A DNA stretch of 56,321 nucleotides. Origin: Comamonadaceae bacterium CG12_big_fil_rev_8_21_14_0_65_59_15. Lineage in GTDB: Bacteria > Pseudomonadota > Gammaproteobacteria > Burkholderiales > Burkholderiaceae_C. Below, one piece after another: positions 35,335 through 43,999 of the stretch. The position numbers and the translations under genes were made by a program. The stretch's first letter is position 1. The number at the start of each line of letters is the position of its first letter. The notes beneath the pieces are model-generated. The model had not been told where the DNA came from. It saw only the letters and a list, made by a program, of their open reading frames with translations, and did not search any database. The stretch is taken from positions 1 through 56,321 of the forward strand of contig PCUV01000029.1 of assembly GCA_002786915.1 (NCBI GenBank), written 5' to 3'.

Positions 35335-37496
35335 GGGTTGACCGTCGCCTGCTGCTGGCCATTGGCGTCATCGGGCTGGCCACGCTGCTGTGGCTGGCGC
35401 TCACCATCGGCCTGATTGCTTCCACGCTGGCGCCCGCACAGCTTGCGCTGGTCACCGAGCAATTGGCACCGCGCATGGCGCTGATCGGCATGACCTGGCT
35501 GTTTGGCCTGGTCGTGATTGGTGCCACGCTGCGCTGGCTCATGCGCCGCTACGCCAGCGCGCCGGGGCGGCTGCTGGAGCAAACGCGTGTGCTGCTGGCG
35601 GCGCCGCGTGCCGCGCCCATGAACCACCACGGCACCCAGGAAACCAAGGCACTCGCTGAGGCCATTTTTCAGCTGGCCACGCAGCGCGACAGCCTGCGTG
35701 ACGATGTGACCACGCAGATTGCGCTGGCCAGTCAGGGCGTGCAGCAGGAAAAAAACCGTTTGGCCGCGCTGATGGCCGAGCTCACGCAAAGCGTGGTGGT
35801 GTGCAATCTGGACGGTCGCATCATCTTGTACAACAGCCGTGCGCGGCTGCAGTTCAAGGCCTTGTCGCAAGCGCCCACGCTGGCCGGTGGTAGTGAGCTG
35901 ATGGGCATCGGCCGATCCATTTACGCCGTGTTTGACCGCCAGTTGGTGGCACACGCGCTGGAGTCCATTCAACAGCGCCTGCACCGCGGCGCGGCCAATC
36001 CGTCGGCGCAGTTTGTCACCACCACCCAGGCCGGGCAGCTGCTCAAGGTGCAGATGGCACCGGTGCGCGACGCGCAGGGTGACAGCGCCTTGGCCGACAT
36101 CACCGGCTTTGTGCTGATGCTCGACAACGTGACACGCGCGTTTGAGGAAGAGCATTTGCGCGACCAGCTGCTGCACAGCCTGACCGAAGGCAGCCGTGCG
36201 TCGCTGGCCAACATTCAGGCAGCGGTGGACATGCTGGCCTACCCGGACCTGGAAGATGAGATGCGAGAGCGCTTTTTGGGAGTGGTGCGCGAAGAGCTGA
36301 CCAGCATGAGCGCTCGCGTGAACGACATGACGCAAAAGGCGACCGAAGGGCTCAAGGCGCGCTGGCCTTTGGAGGAAATGCTGGGTGCAGACGTGTTGCT
36401 GGCGGCGCAGCGGCGCATTGAAGCGCGCAGCAAGCGCAGCGTGACGCTGGAAAACCTGGACGCGTCGATCTGGCTGCGCGTGGACAGCTTCAGCCTGACG
36501 CAGGCGCTGGACTACCTGGCGATGCGGCTGATCGATGAATTTGACATCAAATTCTTTCGTTTGCGTCTGCAGGCCAACGGGCCACGTGCCCAGCTCGACC
36601 TGATCTGGACCGGCCAGGCCATGAGCACCGAAACCGTGATGAGCTGGGAGATGGACGCCATGCGTTTTGGCGCCGAGAGCACGCCGCTAACGGTGCGTGA
36701 CGTGGTCGAGCGCCACGGTGGCGAGATGTGGTTTGAGCGCGAGCGCATACGCCACGAGGCCTTCTTTCGCTTTCTGTTACCGCTGGTCAGCGCACAGGAG
36801 CAGTTTGAGGCCACGCAGAACGAGCAAGACACCGGACGGCCCGAGTTTTACGACTTTGACCTGTTCCAGAGCACCGACCAGAGCCACGCGCTGGAAGACC
36901 GCTTGCTCAGCGACCTGAGCTACACCGTTTTCGATACCGAAACCACCGGCCTGAACCCTTCCGAAGGGGACCAGATCATCCAGATTGGCGCCACACGGTG
37001 TGTCAACGGCAAGTTGCTCAAGCAGGAAAGTTTTGAGCAGCTGGTGGACCCCGGGCGGCTGATTCCGTCGGCCACCATCCCGATCCACGGCATCACGCAA
37101 GACATGGTGCAGGGTAAGCCAAAAATCACTGAGGTGTTGCCGGCTTTTTATGCCTTTACGCAAGATACCGTGCTGGTGGCGCATAACGCCGCCTTTGACA
37201 TGAAGTTTTTGCAGCTGCAAGAAAAAAATACCGGACTGGTGTTCAACCACCCGGTGCTTGACACTTTGTTGCTGTCTGCCGTGGTACACCCCAACCAGGA
37301 ATCACACCGGCTGGAGGCCATTGCCGAGCGCTTCAACATCACCGTGCTGGGGCGTCACACCGCGCTGGGCGACGCGCTGGTCACTGCCGAGGTCTGGTTG
37401 CGTTTGATCCCGCTGTTGCAGGCGATGGGCATCACCACCCTGCGCCAGGCACGCGAGGCAGCGCAGAAAACCTACTATGCCCGGCTGAAATATTGA
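35331..37496 (+). CDS. Degenerate membrane kinase-like protein fused to a DEDDh 3'-5' exonuclease
   Basis: 721 residues. Two membrane helices (about 8-32 and 48-68), a PAS domain (about 135-265), then a DHp/ATPase-like region (about 280-490) that has lost its motifs: SLTEGSRASLANIQAA stands where HELRTPL would be, and no Asn of the N-box or DxGxG is seen. After a linker, residues 530-715 form a DNA polymerase III epsilon-type exonuclease with every catalytic residue: D535 and E537 (FDTETTG), D623 (HNAAFD), H676 and D681 (HTALGD). So the nuclease should be active and the kinase not. It lies in a transport/two-component operon, with ATGA overlap to the response regulator. Confidence 0.85.
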   Translation: MRVDRRLLLAIGVIGLATLLWLALTIGLIASTLAPAQLALVTEQLAPRMALIGMTWLFGLVVIGATLRWLMRRYASAPGRLLEQTRVLLAAPRAAPMNHHGTQETKALAEAIFQLATQRDSLRDDVTTQIALASQGVQQEKNRLAALMAELTQSVVVCNLDGRIILYNSRARLQFKALSQAPTLAGGSELMGIGRSIYAVFDRQLVAHALESIQQRLHRGAANPSAQFVTTTQAGQLLKVQMAPVRDAQGDSALADITGFVLMLDNVTRAFEEEHLRDQLLHSLTEGSRASLANIQAAVDMLAYPDLEDEMRERFLGVVREELTSMSARVNDMTQKATEGLKARWPLEEMLGADVLLAAQRRIEARSKRSVTLENLDASIWLRVDSFSLTQALDYLAMRLIDEFDIKFFRLRLQANGPRAQLDLIWTGQAMSTETVMSWEMDAMRFGAESTPLTVRDVVERHGGEMWFERERIRHEAFFRFLLPLVSAQEQFEATQNEQDTGRPEFYDFDLFQSTDQSHALEDRLLSDLSYTVFDTETTGLNPSEGDQIIQIGATRCVNGKLLKQESFEQLVDPGRLIPSATIPIHGITQDMVQGKPKITEVLPAFYAFTQDTVLVAHNAAFDMKFLQLQEKNTGLVFNHPVLDTLLLSAVVHPNQESHRLEAIAERFNITVLGRHTALGDALVTAEVWLRLIPLLQAMGITTLRQAREAAQKTYYARLKY

Positions 37497-37534
37497 GCGC
37501 GGCTGGCAAAGGCAGATGTCGGCAAAATCAGCCC

Positions 37535-39718
37535 ATGCCTATGCCCAAGCAAGTGCCAAACTCCCAACCCTTGACCGGCCCGCAACAGGCCTTGCGCAAA
37601 CTTGGGCTGCACCGCCCCACCGACCTGGCGCTGCATCTGCCGTTGCGCTACGAAGACGAAACACGCTTGGTGCAACTCCGTGACGTGCGCGAAGGCGCTG
37701 TGGCGCAGGTGGAGGGTACGGTGCGCCACAGCGAGGTCAGGTTGGGGGGCCAGCGTCAGTTGCTGGTGACGCTGGACGACGGCACGGGCACCTGTCTGCT
37801 GCGGTTTTTTTCGTTTTACCCCTCAATGCAAAAGGCGCTGGCGGTGGGGTGCCGCGTGCGCGTGCGCGGCGAGGTGCGGGGTGGTTTTGGCGGTTTGACG
37901 ATGATGCACCCCAGCGTCAAGGCCGCAGGCGGCGTTCTGCCTAACGCGTTGACGCCGGTCTACCCGACGGTGGCTGGGCTGCCTCAAACTTACTTGCGCC
38001 GGGCGGTGGACAACGCTTTGCAGCAAGCTGATCTGAGCGACACCGTGCCGCCAGATTTATTGCAACAAATTGGCATTCAGCCTAGGTGGAATGTGCGTGA
38101 GGCGCTCATATTTTTACACCATCCCCAGCCGGGTCTGGCGCTGGATGCGCTACCGGATCACAGTCATCCGGCGTGGCAGCGTCTGAAGGCTGAGGAATTG
38201 TTGGCCCAGCAGCTGTCGCAGTTGCAGGCCAAGCGTGCGCGCTCAAAGCTGCGTGCCCCGACGCTGGCATCTGCGGTGCCGTCGGCGCTGGTGGCACGCT
38301 TGTTGGCGGCGCTGCCGTTTGAACTCACGCTGGCCCAGAGACGTGTTTGCGCCGAGATCGCGCAAGACCTCCAGCGTCCGGTACCCATGCATCGCCTGCT
38401 GCAAGGCGACGTGGGTTCGGGCAAGACCGTGGTCGCAGCGCTGGCGGGGGCGCAGTGCATTGAAGCCGGTTGGCAGTGCGCGCTGATGGCTCCCACCGAA
38501 ATTCTGGCGACGCAACATTTCACCAAGCTGGTGTCGTGGTTGCAGCCGCTGGGCATCACGGTGGCGTGGCTCACAGGCAGCCAGAAAGCCCGGGAGCGGC
38601 GCGAGATGCTGGCGCTGGTTGCAAACGGTCAGGCACAACTGGTGGTGGGCACGCACGCCATGATTCAGGACAGGGTTCAGTTCAAAAATCTGGCGCTGGT
38701 GGTGATCGACGAGCAGCACCGCTTTGGCGTAGCGCAGCGTCTGGCCCTGCGGTCAAAGATGCGTGCCGACACCAGCGAAGAGGACTTAGGCCAGGGACAC
38801 CGCGGAACCGGCTTTGCAGGGCCGCAGAGTGTCGCCCCCTTGGGGGGGGAGGCGACTACACAAAGTGAGTCTGCAACAGGGGTGGAACCCCATCTCTTGA
38901 TGATGACGGCCACGCCGATTCCGCGCACGCTGGCGATGAGCTATTACGCTGATCTGGACGTTTCCACTCTTGACGAGTTGCCGCCCGGCCGCACGCCAGT
39001 CCTCACCAAGCTGATTAACGACGTGCGTCGCGACGAGGTGGTGCAGCGCATTCGGGCTCAGATCACCGAGGGGCAGCAAATTTACTGGGTGTGCCCGCTG
39101 ATTGAAGAAAGTGAGGTGCTGGACCTGGCCAACGCCACCGCAACCCATGCACAGTTAAGCGCGGCGCTGCCAGGCGTGAGCGTTGGCTTGCTGCACTCGC
39201 GTATGCCCGTGGCTGAAAAAAAGGCCGTGATGGAACTGTTTACCAGCGGCCAGATGGCGTTGCTGGTGAGCACCACGGTAATCGAGGTGGGTGTGGATGT
39301 GCCCAACGCCAGCCTGATGGTGATCGAGCACGCCGAGCGCTTTGGCCTAAGCCAGTTGCACCAGCTGCGCGGACGCGTGGGGCGCGGTGCGGCCGCGTCG
39401 GCGTGTGTGTTGCTGTATTCCACCGGGGACGCGCCGCGCCTTGGCGAAGCCGCGCGCGAGCGCCTGCGCGCCATGATCGAGACGAACGATGGATTTGAGA
39501 TCGCCCGGCGCGACTTGCAGATTCGTGGTCCGGGTGAATTCATGGGCGCACGCCAGTCAGGTGACGCGCTGTTGCGCTTTGCCGATCTACAGACCGACAC
39601 GGCCTTGTTGCATTGGGCCCGCTGCACTGCCCCGCGTATGCTTGATGCGTACCCCGCACTAGCACAGCGCCACGTGCAGCGCTGGCTGGGTAGCAAGGCA
39701 GATTATCTGAAGGCGTGA
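37535..39718 (+). CDS. recG: ATP-dependent DNA helicase RecG
   Basis: 727 residues from ATG 37535 (ATG 37541 also possible; TTG 37493 is less likely). RecG remodels stalled forks and branch-migrates Holliday junctions. N-terminal wedge domain with OB fold (about 60-160), Walker A GDVGSGKTVVAALAG, DEQH (VVIDEQHRFGVAQ), TATPIPRTLAMS, STTVIEVGVDVPNA, QLRGRVGRG and the C-terminal TRG motif. Between DEQH and TATP there is an unusual insert of about 33 residues (roughly 417-449, GQGHRGTGFAGPQSVAPLGG...) encoded by an intergenic-type hairpin element that stays in frame. Whether the enzyme remains active is unknown, but all motifs are intact. Confidence 0.94.
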   Translation: MPMPKQVPNSQPLTGPQQALRKLGLHRPTDLALHLPLRYEDETRLVQLRDVREGAVAQVEGTVRHSEVRLGGQRQLLVTLDDGTGTCLLRFFSFYPSMQKALAVGCRVRVRGEVRGGFGGLTMMHPSVKAAGGVLPNALTPVYPTVAGLPQTYLRRAVDNALQQADLSDTVPPDLLQQIGIQPRWNVREALIFLHHPQPGLALDALPDHSHPAWQRLKAEELLAQQLSQLQAKRARSKLRAPTLASAVPSALVARLLAALPFELTLAQRRVCAEIAQDLQRPVPMHRLLQGDVGSGKTVVAALAGAQCIEAGWQCALMAPTEILATQHFTKLVSWLQPLGITVAWLTGSQKARERREMLALVANGQAQLVVGTHAMIQDRVQFKNLALVVIDEQHRFGVAQRLALRSKMRADTSEEDLGQGHRGTGFAGPQSVAPLGGEATTQSESATGVEPHLLMMTATPIPRTLAMSYYADLDVSTLDELPPGRTPVLTKLINDVRRDEVVQRIRAQITEGQQIYWVCPLIEESEVLDLANATATHAQLSAALPGVSVGLLHSRMPVAEKKAVMELFTSGQMALLVSTTVIEVGVDVPNASLMVIEHAERFGLSQLHQLRGRVGRGAAASACVLLYSTGDAPRLGEAARERLRAMIETNDGFEIARRDLQIRGPGEFMGARQSGDALLRFADLQTDTALLHWARCTAPRMLDAYPALAQRHVQRWLGSKADYLKA
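38785..38880. repeat. Hairpin repeat element inserted in frame in recG
   Basis: Two stems: GACAC-CGCGG ... GCCGC-aga-GTGTC (38796-38833) and GTCGCC-CCC ... GGCGAC (38831-38855). The sequence (CGCGGAACCGGCTTTGC, TCGCCCCCTTGGGGGGG) is of the kind I know from intergenic repeats of Comamonadaceae. Its length keeps the recG frame open and adds about 32 residues between helicase motifs II and III. Confidence 0.6.
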
Positions 39719-39736
39719 GCCGGGTAGGCCATGCGG

Positions 39737-40159
39737 CTATTGGTAATGAACGCGCCGCCGCTCGTCTGTAATGAATTCGTCTAGGTCGGGGTCCATCGCG
39801 TTGCGCGAAGAGATGATGCCAACGGCGTGGCCGTGCTCGATGACAGGTACGTGACGAAAACCGTTCTCTTGCATGATGACCAGCGCGTGGCCGTAGGTTT
39901 GACTGGCGTCCAGGGACTTGACGTCGGGTGTCATCACCTCGCGCAGTGGCGTGTTTTTGGGGTCCAGACCCTTGGCGATGACGCGAAATACCATGTCGCG
40001 CTCGGTAAAGATGCCTACCAACTGGTCGTCTTCAAGCACCAGCAAGGCACCTGTGTTTTTGCTGGCCATCAGGCGTGCGGCCTGGGTCACGGTTTTGTCT
40101 GGCGAAGCGGTCAAGAACTTCTTGCGCTCCATGACAGACTTGAGGGGTAGATCAAACAT
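39737..40159 (-). CDS. CBS-domain protein
   Basis: 140 residues from ATG 40159, chosen because AGGAG precedes it; an upstream in-frame TTG (40180) lacks support. Two CBS motifs: FLTASPDKTVTQAARLMASKNTGALLVLEDDQLVGIFTERDMVFRV and VKSLDASQTYGHALVIMQENGFRHVPVIEHGHAVGIISSRN. A stand-alone Bateman pair that likely binds adenosine nucleotides and regulates a partner. A perfect FNR/Anr box is 48 bases upstream, so expression is probably raised when oxygen is low. It is convergent with recG and divergent from oxyR. Confidence 0.88.
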   Translation of the reverse strand: MFDLPLKSVMERKKFLTASPDKTVTQAARLMASKNTGALLVLEDDQLVGIFTERDMVFRVIAKGLDPKNTPLREVMTPDVKSLDASQTYGHALVIMQENGFRHVPVIEHGHAVGIISSRNAMDPDLDEFITDERRRVHYQ

Positions 40160-40206
40160 GGCAATTCTCCTGCCAGACAATGCTAGTCATGAAAGTGGCG
40201 ATTTCA

Positions 40207-40220
40207 TTGATCTGGATCAA
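40207..40220. promoter_or_regulatory. Perfect FNR/Anr box upstream of the CBS gene
   Basis: TTGATCTGGATCAA is an exact match to TTGAT-N4-ATCAA. Its near edge is 48 bases from the CBS start codon and 85 bases from oxyR. At a typical activator distance (-41.5) it would suit the CBS gene; effects on oxyR are possible. Confidence 0.65.
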
Positions 40221-40304
40221 AATTGATCGGCAAAATTCAGTGCCATGCCCCCATGTTTACCCGAGGTCTGACAGACATCAAGTTCTGATAAGACAATACG
40301 CAGC

Positions 40305-41258
40305 ATGACGTTGACTGAATTGAAATACATTGTGGCGGTGGCGCGTGAGCGTCACTTTGGCAAGGCCGCAGAGGCGTGCTTTGTTTCCCAGCCCACGCTG
40401 TCGGTGGCTGTGAAGAAGCTTGAAGAAGAGCTTGATGCCAAATTGTTTGAGCGCAGTGCCAACGAGGTAACGGTGACGGCGCTGGGCAGCGACATCGTGC
40501 GCCAGGCGCAAAGCGTGCTGGAGCAGGCGGCGGCCATCAAGGAGATCGCCAAACGTGGCAAAAACCCGCTGGCGGGTTCATTGGCGCTGGGGGTGATTTA
40601 CACCATCAGCCCTTATCTGCTACCCGACCTGGTGCGCCAGATGATCCGACGCACACCAGAGATGCCACTGATGTTGCAGGAAAACTTTACTGTCAAGCTG
40701 CTCGAGATGCTGCGCACCGGTGAAATTGACTGCGCCATTCTGGCCGAGCCCTTTCCCGATGCAGGGCTGGCGATTGCGCCTTTGTACGACGAGCCGTTCA
40801 TGGCTGCGGTGCCAAGCAACCATGCGCTGGCGCGGCTGATGCAGGTGACGAGCGACCAACTCAAGAACGAAACCATGTTGCTGCTGGGGGCAGGTCATTG
40901 TTTTCGTGATCATGTGCTGGAGGTGTGTCCGGAGTTTGCGCGCTTTTCAAGCAAAGCAGAAGGCATTCGCAAGAGCTTTGAAGGGTCGTCACTGGAGACC
41001 ATCAAACACATGGTGGCTGCCGGTATGGGCGTGACGCTGGTGCCGCGCCTGAGTGTGCCCAAGGAAGCGCTGGAGCCGCGCCCCAAGCGCAAACGTGACG
41101 AGGACCCTTTCATTAAGTACCTGCCGTTTGCGGGCGATGCGCCCAAGCGTCGCGTGGTGCTGGCGTGGCGACGCAGCTTTACCCGTTATGAAGCCATTGC
41201 CGCGCTGCGTAACGCCATTTACGCTTGCGAACTTCCAGGTGTGATACGACTGTCCTGA
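40305..41258 (+). CDS. oxyR: Hydrogen peroxide-sensing regulator OxyR
   Basis: 317 residues, LysR family. N-terminal winged helix (MTLTELKYIVAVARERHFGKAAEACFVSQPTLSVAVKKLE) and a ligand domain with the OxyR redox pair at exactly the E. coli positions: C199 and C208 in GHCFRDHVLEVC. Oxidation by peroxide forms this disulfide and switches on peroxidase and catalase genes. The C-terminal extension KRKRDEDPFIKY is usual for betaproteobacterial OxyR. A DyP peroxidase gene begins 22 bases downstream and may be its direct target or operon partner. Confidence 0.95.
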   Translation: MTLTELKYIVAVARERHFGKAAEACFVSQPTLSVAVKKLEEELDAKLFERSANEVTVTALGSDIVRQAQSVLEQAAAIKEIAKRGKNPLAGSLALGVIYTISPYLLPDLVRQMIRRTPEMPLMLQENFTVKLLEMLRTGEIDCAILAEPFPDAGLAIAPLYDEPFMAAVPSNHALARLMQVTSDQLKNETMLLLGAGHCFRDHVLEVCPEFARFSSKAEGIRKSFEGSSLETIKHMVAAGMGVTLVPRLSVPKEALEPRPKRKRDEDPFIKYLPFAGDAPKRRVVLAWRRSFTRYEAIAALRNAIYACELPGVIRLS

Positions 41259-41280
41259 TAACCTCACTGGAGATTGAGCT

Positions 41281-42168
41281 TTGCAAAACTATCAACCTGC
41301 CATTCTGGACCCGGTGCCCCCATTGGCGCGCTATGTGTTTTTTTCTGTGGCGTCAACTCATGTGGCGCAGCTACAGCAGGCCTTGGGGCGACTTTCGACG
41401 CTGGCTGACGGCCAACAGCTTGTGGTTGGGCTGGGAACCCCGTTGTTGGACATGCTGGGTGGCCGCGTCGTGGGCATGCATGACTTTGTCCCCTTGCAGG
41501 GTCTGGGGGTGCAGGTGCCGTCTACGCCTTGCGCCCTGTGTTGCTGGCTGCGTGGGGGCGATGCGGGCGCGCTGCTGCACCTGACGCGTCGGCTGCAACA
41601 GGCGTTGGCACCTGCTTTGCAACTTGATCAGGTGGTGGAGGCGTTTCGCTATAACAGCGGTCGCGATCTGACCGGTTACGAAGACGGTACCGAAAACCCG
41701 CAGGGCGACGCGGCCAGCGCCGCCGCACTGGTGCAGGGCGCGCCTGCGGGACGGACCGGTAGCAGCTTCATGGTGGTGCAGCAATGGCTGCACCATCTGG
41801 ACGCCTTTGACGCCATGGGCAGTGCGGCCCAGGACAACATGATCGGGCGTCGGCGCAGTGACAACGCTGAACTGGACGACGCGCCGCCCAGTGCCCATGT
41901 GAAGCGCACGGCGCAGGAAAGTTTTGCGCCCGAGGCCTTTGTGCTGCGCCGTTCGATGCCGTGGGCGCAAGGCCAGCGTTGCGGCCTGATGTTTGTGGCG
42001 TTTGGATGCTCTTTTGACGCCTTTGAGGCGCAAATGCGACGCATGGTGGGTCTGGACGACCAGATTCTGGATGGTTTGTTTGCGATCTCTGCGCCACTAA
42101 CTGGCATGCATTTCTGGTGTCCGCCGATGAACCAGGGTCGGCTGGATTGGCGCGCCCTGGGTTTCTAG
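41281..42168 (+). CDS. DyP-type heme peroxidase
   Basis: 295 residues from TTG 41281; GGAG lies 7-10 bases upstream and no ATG fits. The defining GxxDG motif is GYEDG (132-136) with catalytic D135; H206 in SAHVKR is the likely proximal heme ligand and R223/R224 in LRRSMP the distal Arg. No Tat signal is seen, so it should be cytoplasmic, as for YfeX-like class B enzymes. It reduces peroxide using an unknown donor. Position just after oxyR and before ubiA suggests control by OxyR. Confidence 0.9.
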   Translation: MQNYQPAILDPVPPLARYVFFSVASTHVAQLQQALGRLSTLADGQQLVVGLGTPLLDMLGGRVVGMHDFVPLQGLGVQVPSTPCALCCWLRGGDAGALLHLTRRLQQALAPALQLDQVVEAFRYNSGRDLTGYEDGTENPQGDAASAAALVQGAPAGRTGSSFMVVQQWLHHLDAFDAMGSAAQDNMIGRRRSDNAELDDAPPSAHVKRTAQESFAPEAFVLRRSMPWAQGQRCGLMFVAFGCSFDAFEAQMRRMVGLDDQILDGLFAISAPLTGMHFWCPPMNQGRLDWRALGF

Positions 42169-42183
42169 CGCAGGGGTACAAAG

Positions 42184-43047
42184 ATGCTTTGGCGCGAAAA
42201 ACTGTCTTTGTACTTGGATCTGATTCGTTGGAGTCGGCCCGCCGGTTGGCTGTTGTTGTTGTGGCCCACGCTGGGTGCCTTGTGGGTGGCGGCGGGCGGG
42301 TTTCCGGGCTGGCATCTGCTGGTTGTGTTTGTCATTGGCACGATCCTGATGCGCAGCGCCGGTTGCTGCATCAACGACGTGGCCGACCGCGAATTTGACC
42401 GTCATGTCAAGCGCACGGCGCAGCGCCCGGTGACCAGCGGCGCGTTGCCAGTACCTGAGGCGCTGGCTGTGGGCGCAGTGCTGGCGCTGCTGGCCTTTGC
42501 GCTGGTGCTGAGCACCAACTGGCTCACCATCGCGCTGTCGTTTGCGGCGCTGGCGGTGACGCTGATTTATCCCTATAGCAAGCGCTTTGTGTCGATGCCC
42601 CAATCGGTGCTGGGTGTGGCGTTCAGCATGGGTATTCCGATGGCCTTTGCCGCTGTGCAAGGTACGGTGCCCGCGCTGGCGTGGGCGCTGATGGTGGGCA
42701 ATCTGTGTTGGGTGCTGGCCTACGACACCGAATATGCCATGGTGGACCGTGACGATGACCTCAAAATCGGCATCAAGACGTCGGCCATCACGCTGGGTAA
42801 CGCGGATGTGCCGGTGGTGCTGGCGTGCTATTTGGCTTTTCTGGCTATTTGGACTCTGGCCCTTATGCAGCAAGCGCAAAGCGCTTTGTTTTATATAGCT
42901 GTTCTGGTGACGCTGGGGCAAGTGGGGTGGCATTGGACGCTGATTCGCGGGCGCACGCGCGACGGTTGCTTCAAGGCGTTTCGCTTGAATCACTGGTTGG
43001 GCTTTACCGTGTTTGCCGGGTTGGCGTTGGCCTACGCCACACGGTAA
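42184..43047 (+). CDS. ubiA: 4-hydroxybenzoate polyprenyltransferase
   Basis: 287 residues with eight or nine membrane helices. It attaches the polyprenyl tail to 4-hydroxybenzoate, an early step of ubiquinone synthesis. Both Asp-rich motifs are present: [19 protein letters not shown] and [22 protein letters not shown]. The next helix, [19 protein letters not shown], is encoded by a copy of the dispersed repeat and differs in kind from typical UbiA residues there while keeping hydrophobicity. The gene begins 15 bases after the peroxidase stop. Confidence 0.95.
   Translation: MLWREKLSLYLDLIRWSRPAGWLLLLWPTLGALWVAAGGFPGWHLLVVFVIGTILMRSAGCCINDVADREFDRHVKRTAQRPVTSGALPVPEALAVGAVLALLAFALVLSTNWLTIALSFAALAVTLIYPYSKRFVSMPQSVLGVAFSMGIPMAFAAVQGTVPALAWALMVGNLCWVLAYDTEYAMVDRDDDLKIGIKTSAITLGNADVPVVLACYLAFLAIWTLALMQQAQSALFYIAVLVTLGQVGWHWTLIRGRTRDGCFKAFRLNHWLGFTVFAGLALAYATR
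42843..42903 (+). repeat. Copy 4 of the coding-tolerant repeat, inside ubiA
   Basis: Bases 42860-42879 match 2088-2107 (start of the ABC ATPase) at 19 of 20 positions (CCCTTATGCA, then A or G, CAAGCGCAA), in the same reading frame: UbiA LMQQAQ versus ATPase MQQAQ. It encodes part of the sixth or seventh membrane helix. Confidence 0.6.
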
Positions 43048-43101
43048 CTAGAACCCTGCGACCCAAGCGGCCGTACCCGCAGTTGGGCGCAAACCGACCT
43101 G

Positions 43102-43914
43102 TCAGGTAGCGCCGAATTCGTCGCCCAGTTCTTTGGCGCGCTCGCGGGCGGCGTACATGGCGTCGATGAACAGCGCGCGTACGTCGTTGTCTTCCATGCT
43201 GGAAATGGCCGCAAACGTGGTGCCGCCTTTGGAGGTGACACGTTGGCGCAAGACCTGGGGCGCGTCTGGCGATGCCTGCGCCAGTGCGCTGGCCCCGGCA
43301 AAGGTGGCGATGGCCAATTGCTGCGCCTGCTCGCGCTCCAGGCCCATTTCGGTGCCGGCCATGGTCATCGCTTCCATGAAGTAAAACACGTAGGCCGGGC
43401 CAGAGCCCGACAGTGCGGTAACCACGTCGAGCTTGTCTTCGGCGTCAAACCAGATCGATGCACCGGTGCTGGCCAGTAACTGGCTGACGCGGTCTTTGTC
43501 AGCGGCTGTGGCTCCGGCGCGGGCAAACAGCCCGGTGATGCCCTGACCCACCAGGGCCGGGGTGTTGGGCATAGCGCGCACAATGCGATCGGTACCCAGC
43601 CAGCGCGCGATGCTGTCGCTGCGTACGCCCGCGGCTACGCTTAAGTGCAGTGCCTGGCGGGTGAACGCGGCGGCCGAAGTTGCCTCTTTGAAGACTTGCG
43701 GTTTGACCGCCCAAATGACCAGGGCCGCCGGGCTCAACGACGCGTCGGCTTGCGCCAGGGTGCGTACACCGAAGCTAGATTGAAGTGTGTCACGCGCGGT
43801 TTCATTGGGGTCCACCACGCTGATCTGTTGTGCCGGTGTGCCTTGTTTGATCAGGCCCGCAATGAGGGCGCTGGCCATGTTGCCGCCGCCGATGAATGCA
43901 ATGGGTTCGCTCAT
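43102..43914 (-). CDS. proC: Pyrroline-5-carboxylate reductase
   Basis: 270 residues from ATG 43914, the usual length. N-terminal Rossmann motif IAFIGGGNMASALIAGL, VVDPN at the end of strand 2, VRAMPNTPALVGQGITGLF, and the C-terminal signature ALSGSGPAYVFYFMEAM. Final NADPH-dependent step of proline synthesis. The open frame extends upstream into glpK territory, but those residues are not ProC. Convergent with ubiA and 85 bases downstream of glpK on the same strand. Confidence 0.96.
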   Translation of the reverse strand: MSEPIAFIGGGNMASALIAGLIKQGTPAQQISVVDPNETARDTLQSSFGVRTLAQADASLSPAALVIWAVKPQVFKEATSAAAFTRQALHLSVAAGVRSDSIARWLGTDRIVRAMPNTPALVGQGITGLFARAGATAADKDRVSQLLASTGASIWFDAEDKLDVVTALSGSGPAYVFYFMEAMTMAGTEMGLEREQAQQLAIATFAGASALAQASPDAPQVLRQRVTSKGGTTFAAISSMEDNDVRALFIDAMYAARERAKELGDEFGAT

Positions 43915-43999
43915 AAAAGGGGTGCAGTCATCCGACTGCAATAGCGTTGAAAGAAGGCGTGAGTCTAACGACTGTGCTTTGCCCTGGAGCAGCGTTGGG

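Noticed and set aside
43057..43091. Terminator between convergent ubiA and proC
   Set aside because: TGCG-CCCAA can pair with TTGGG-CGCA but the stem is broken and no T-run follows on either strand; support is too weak.
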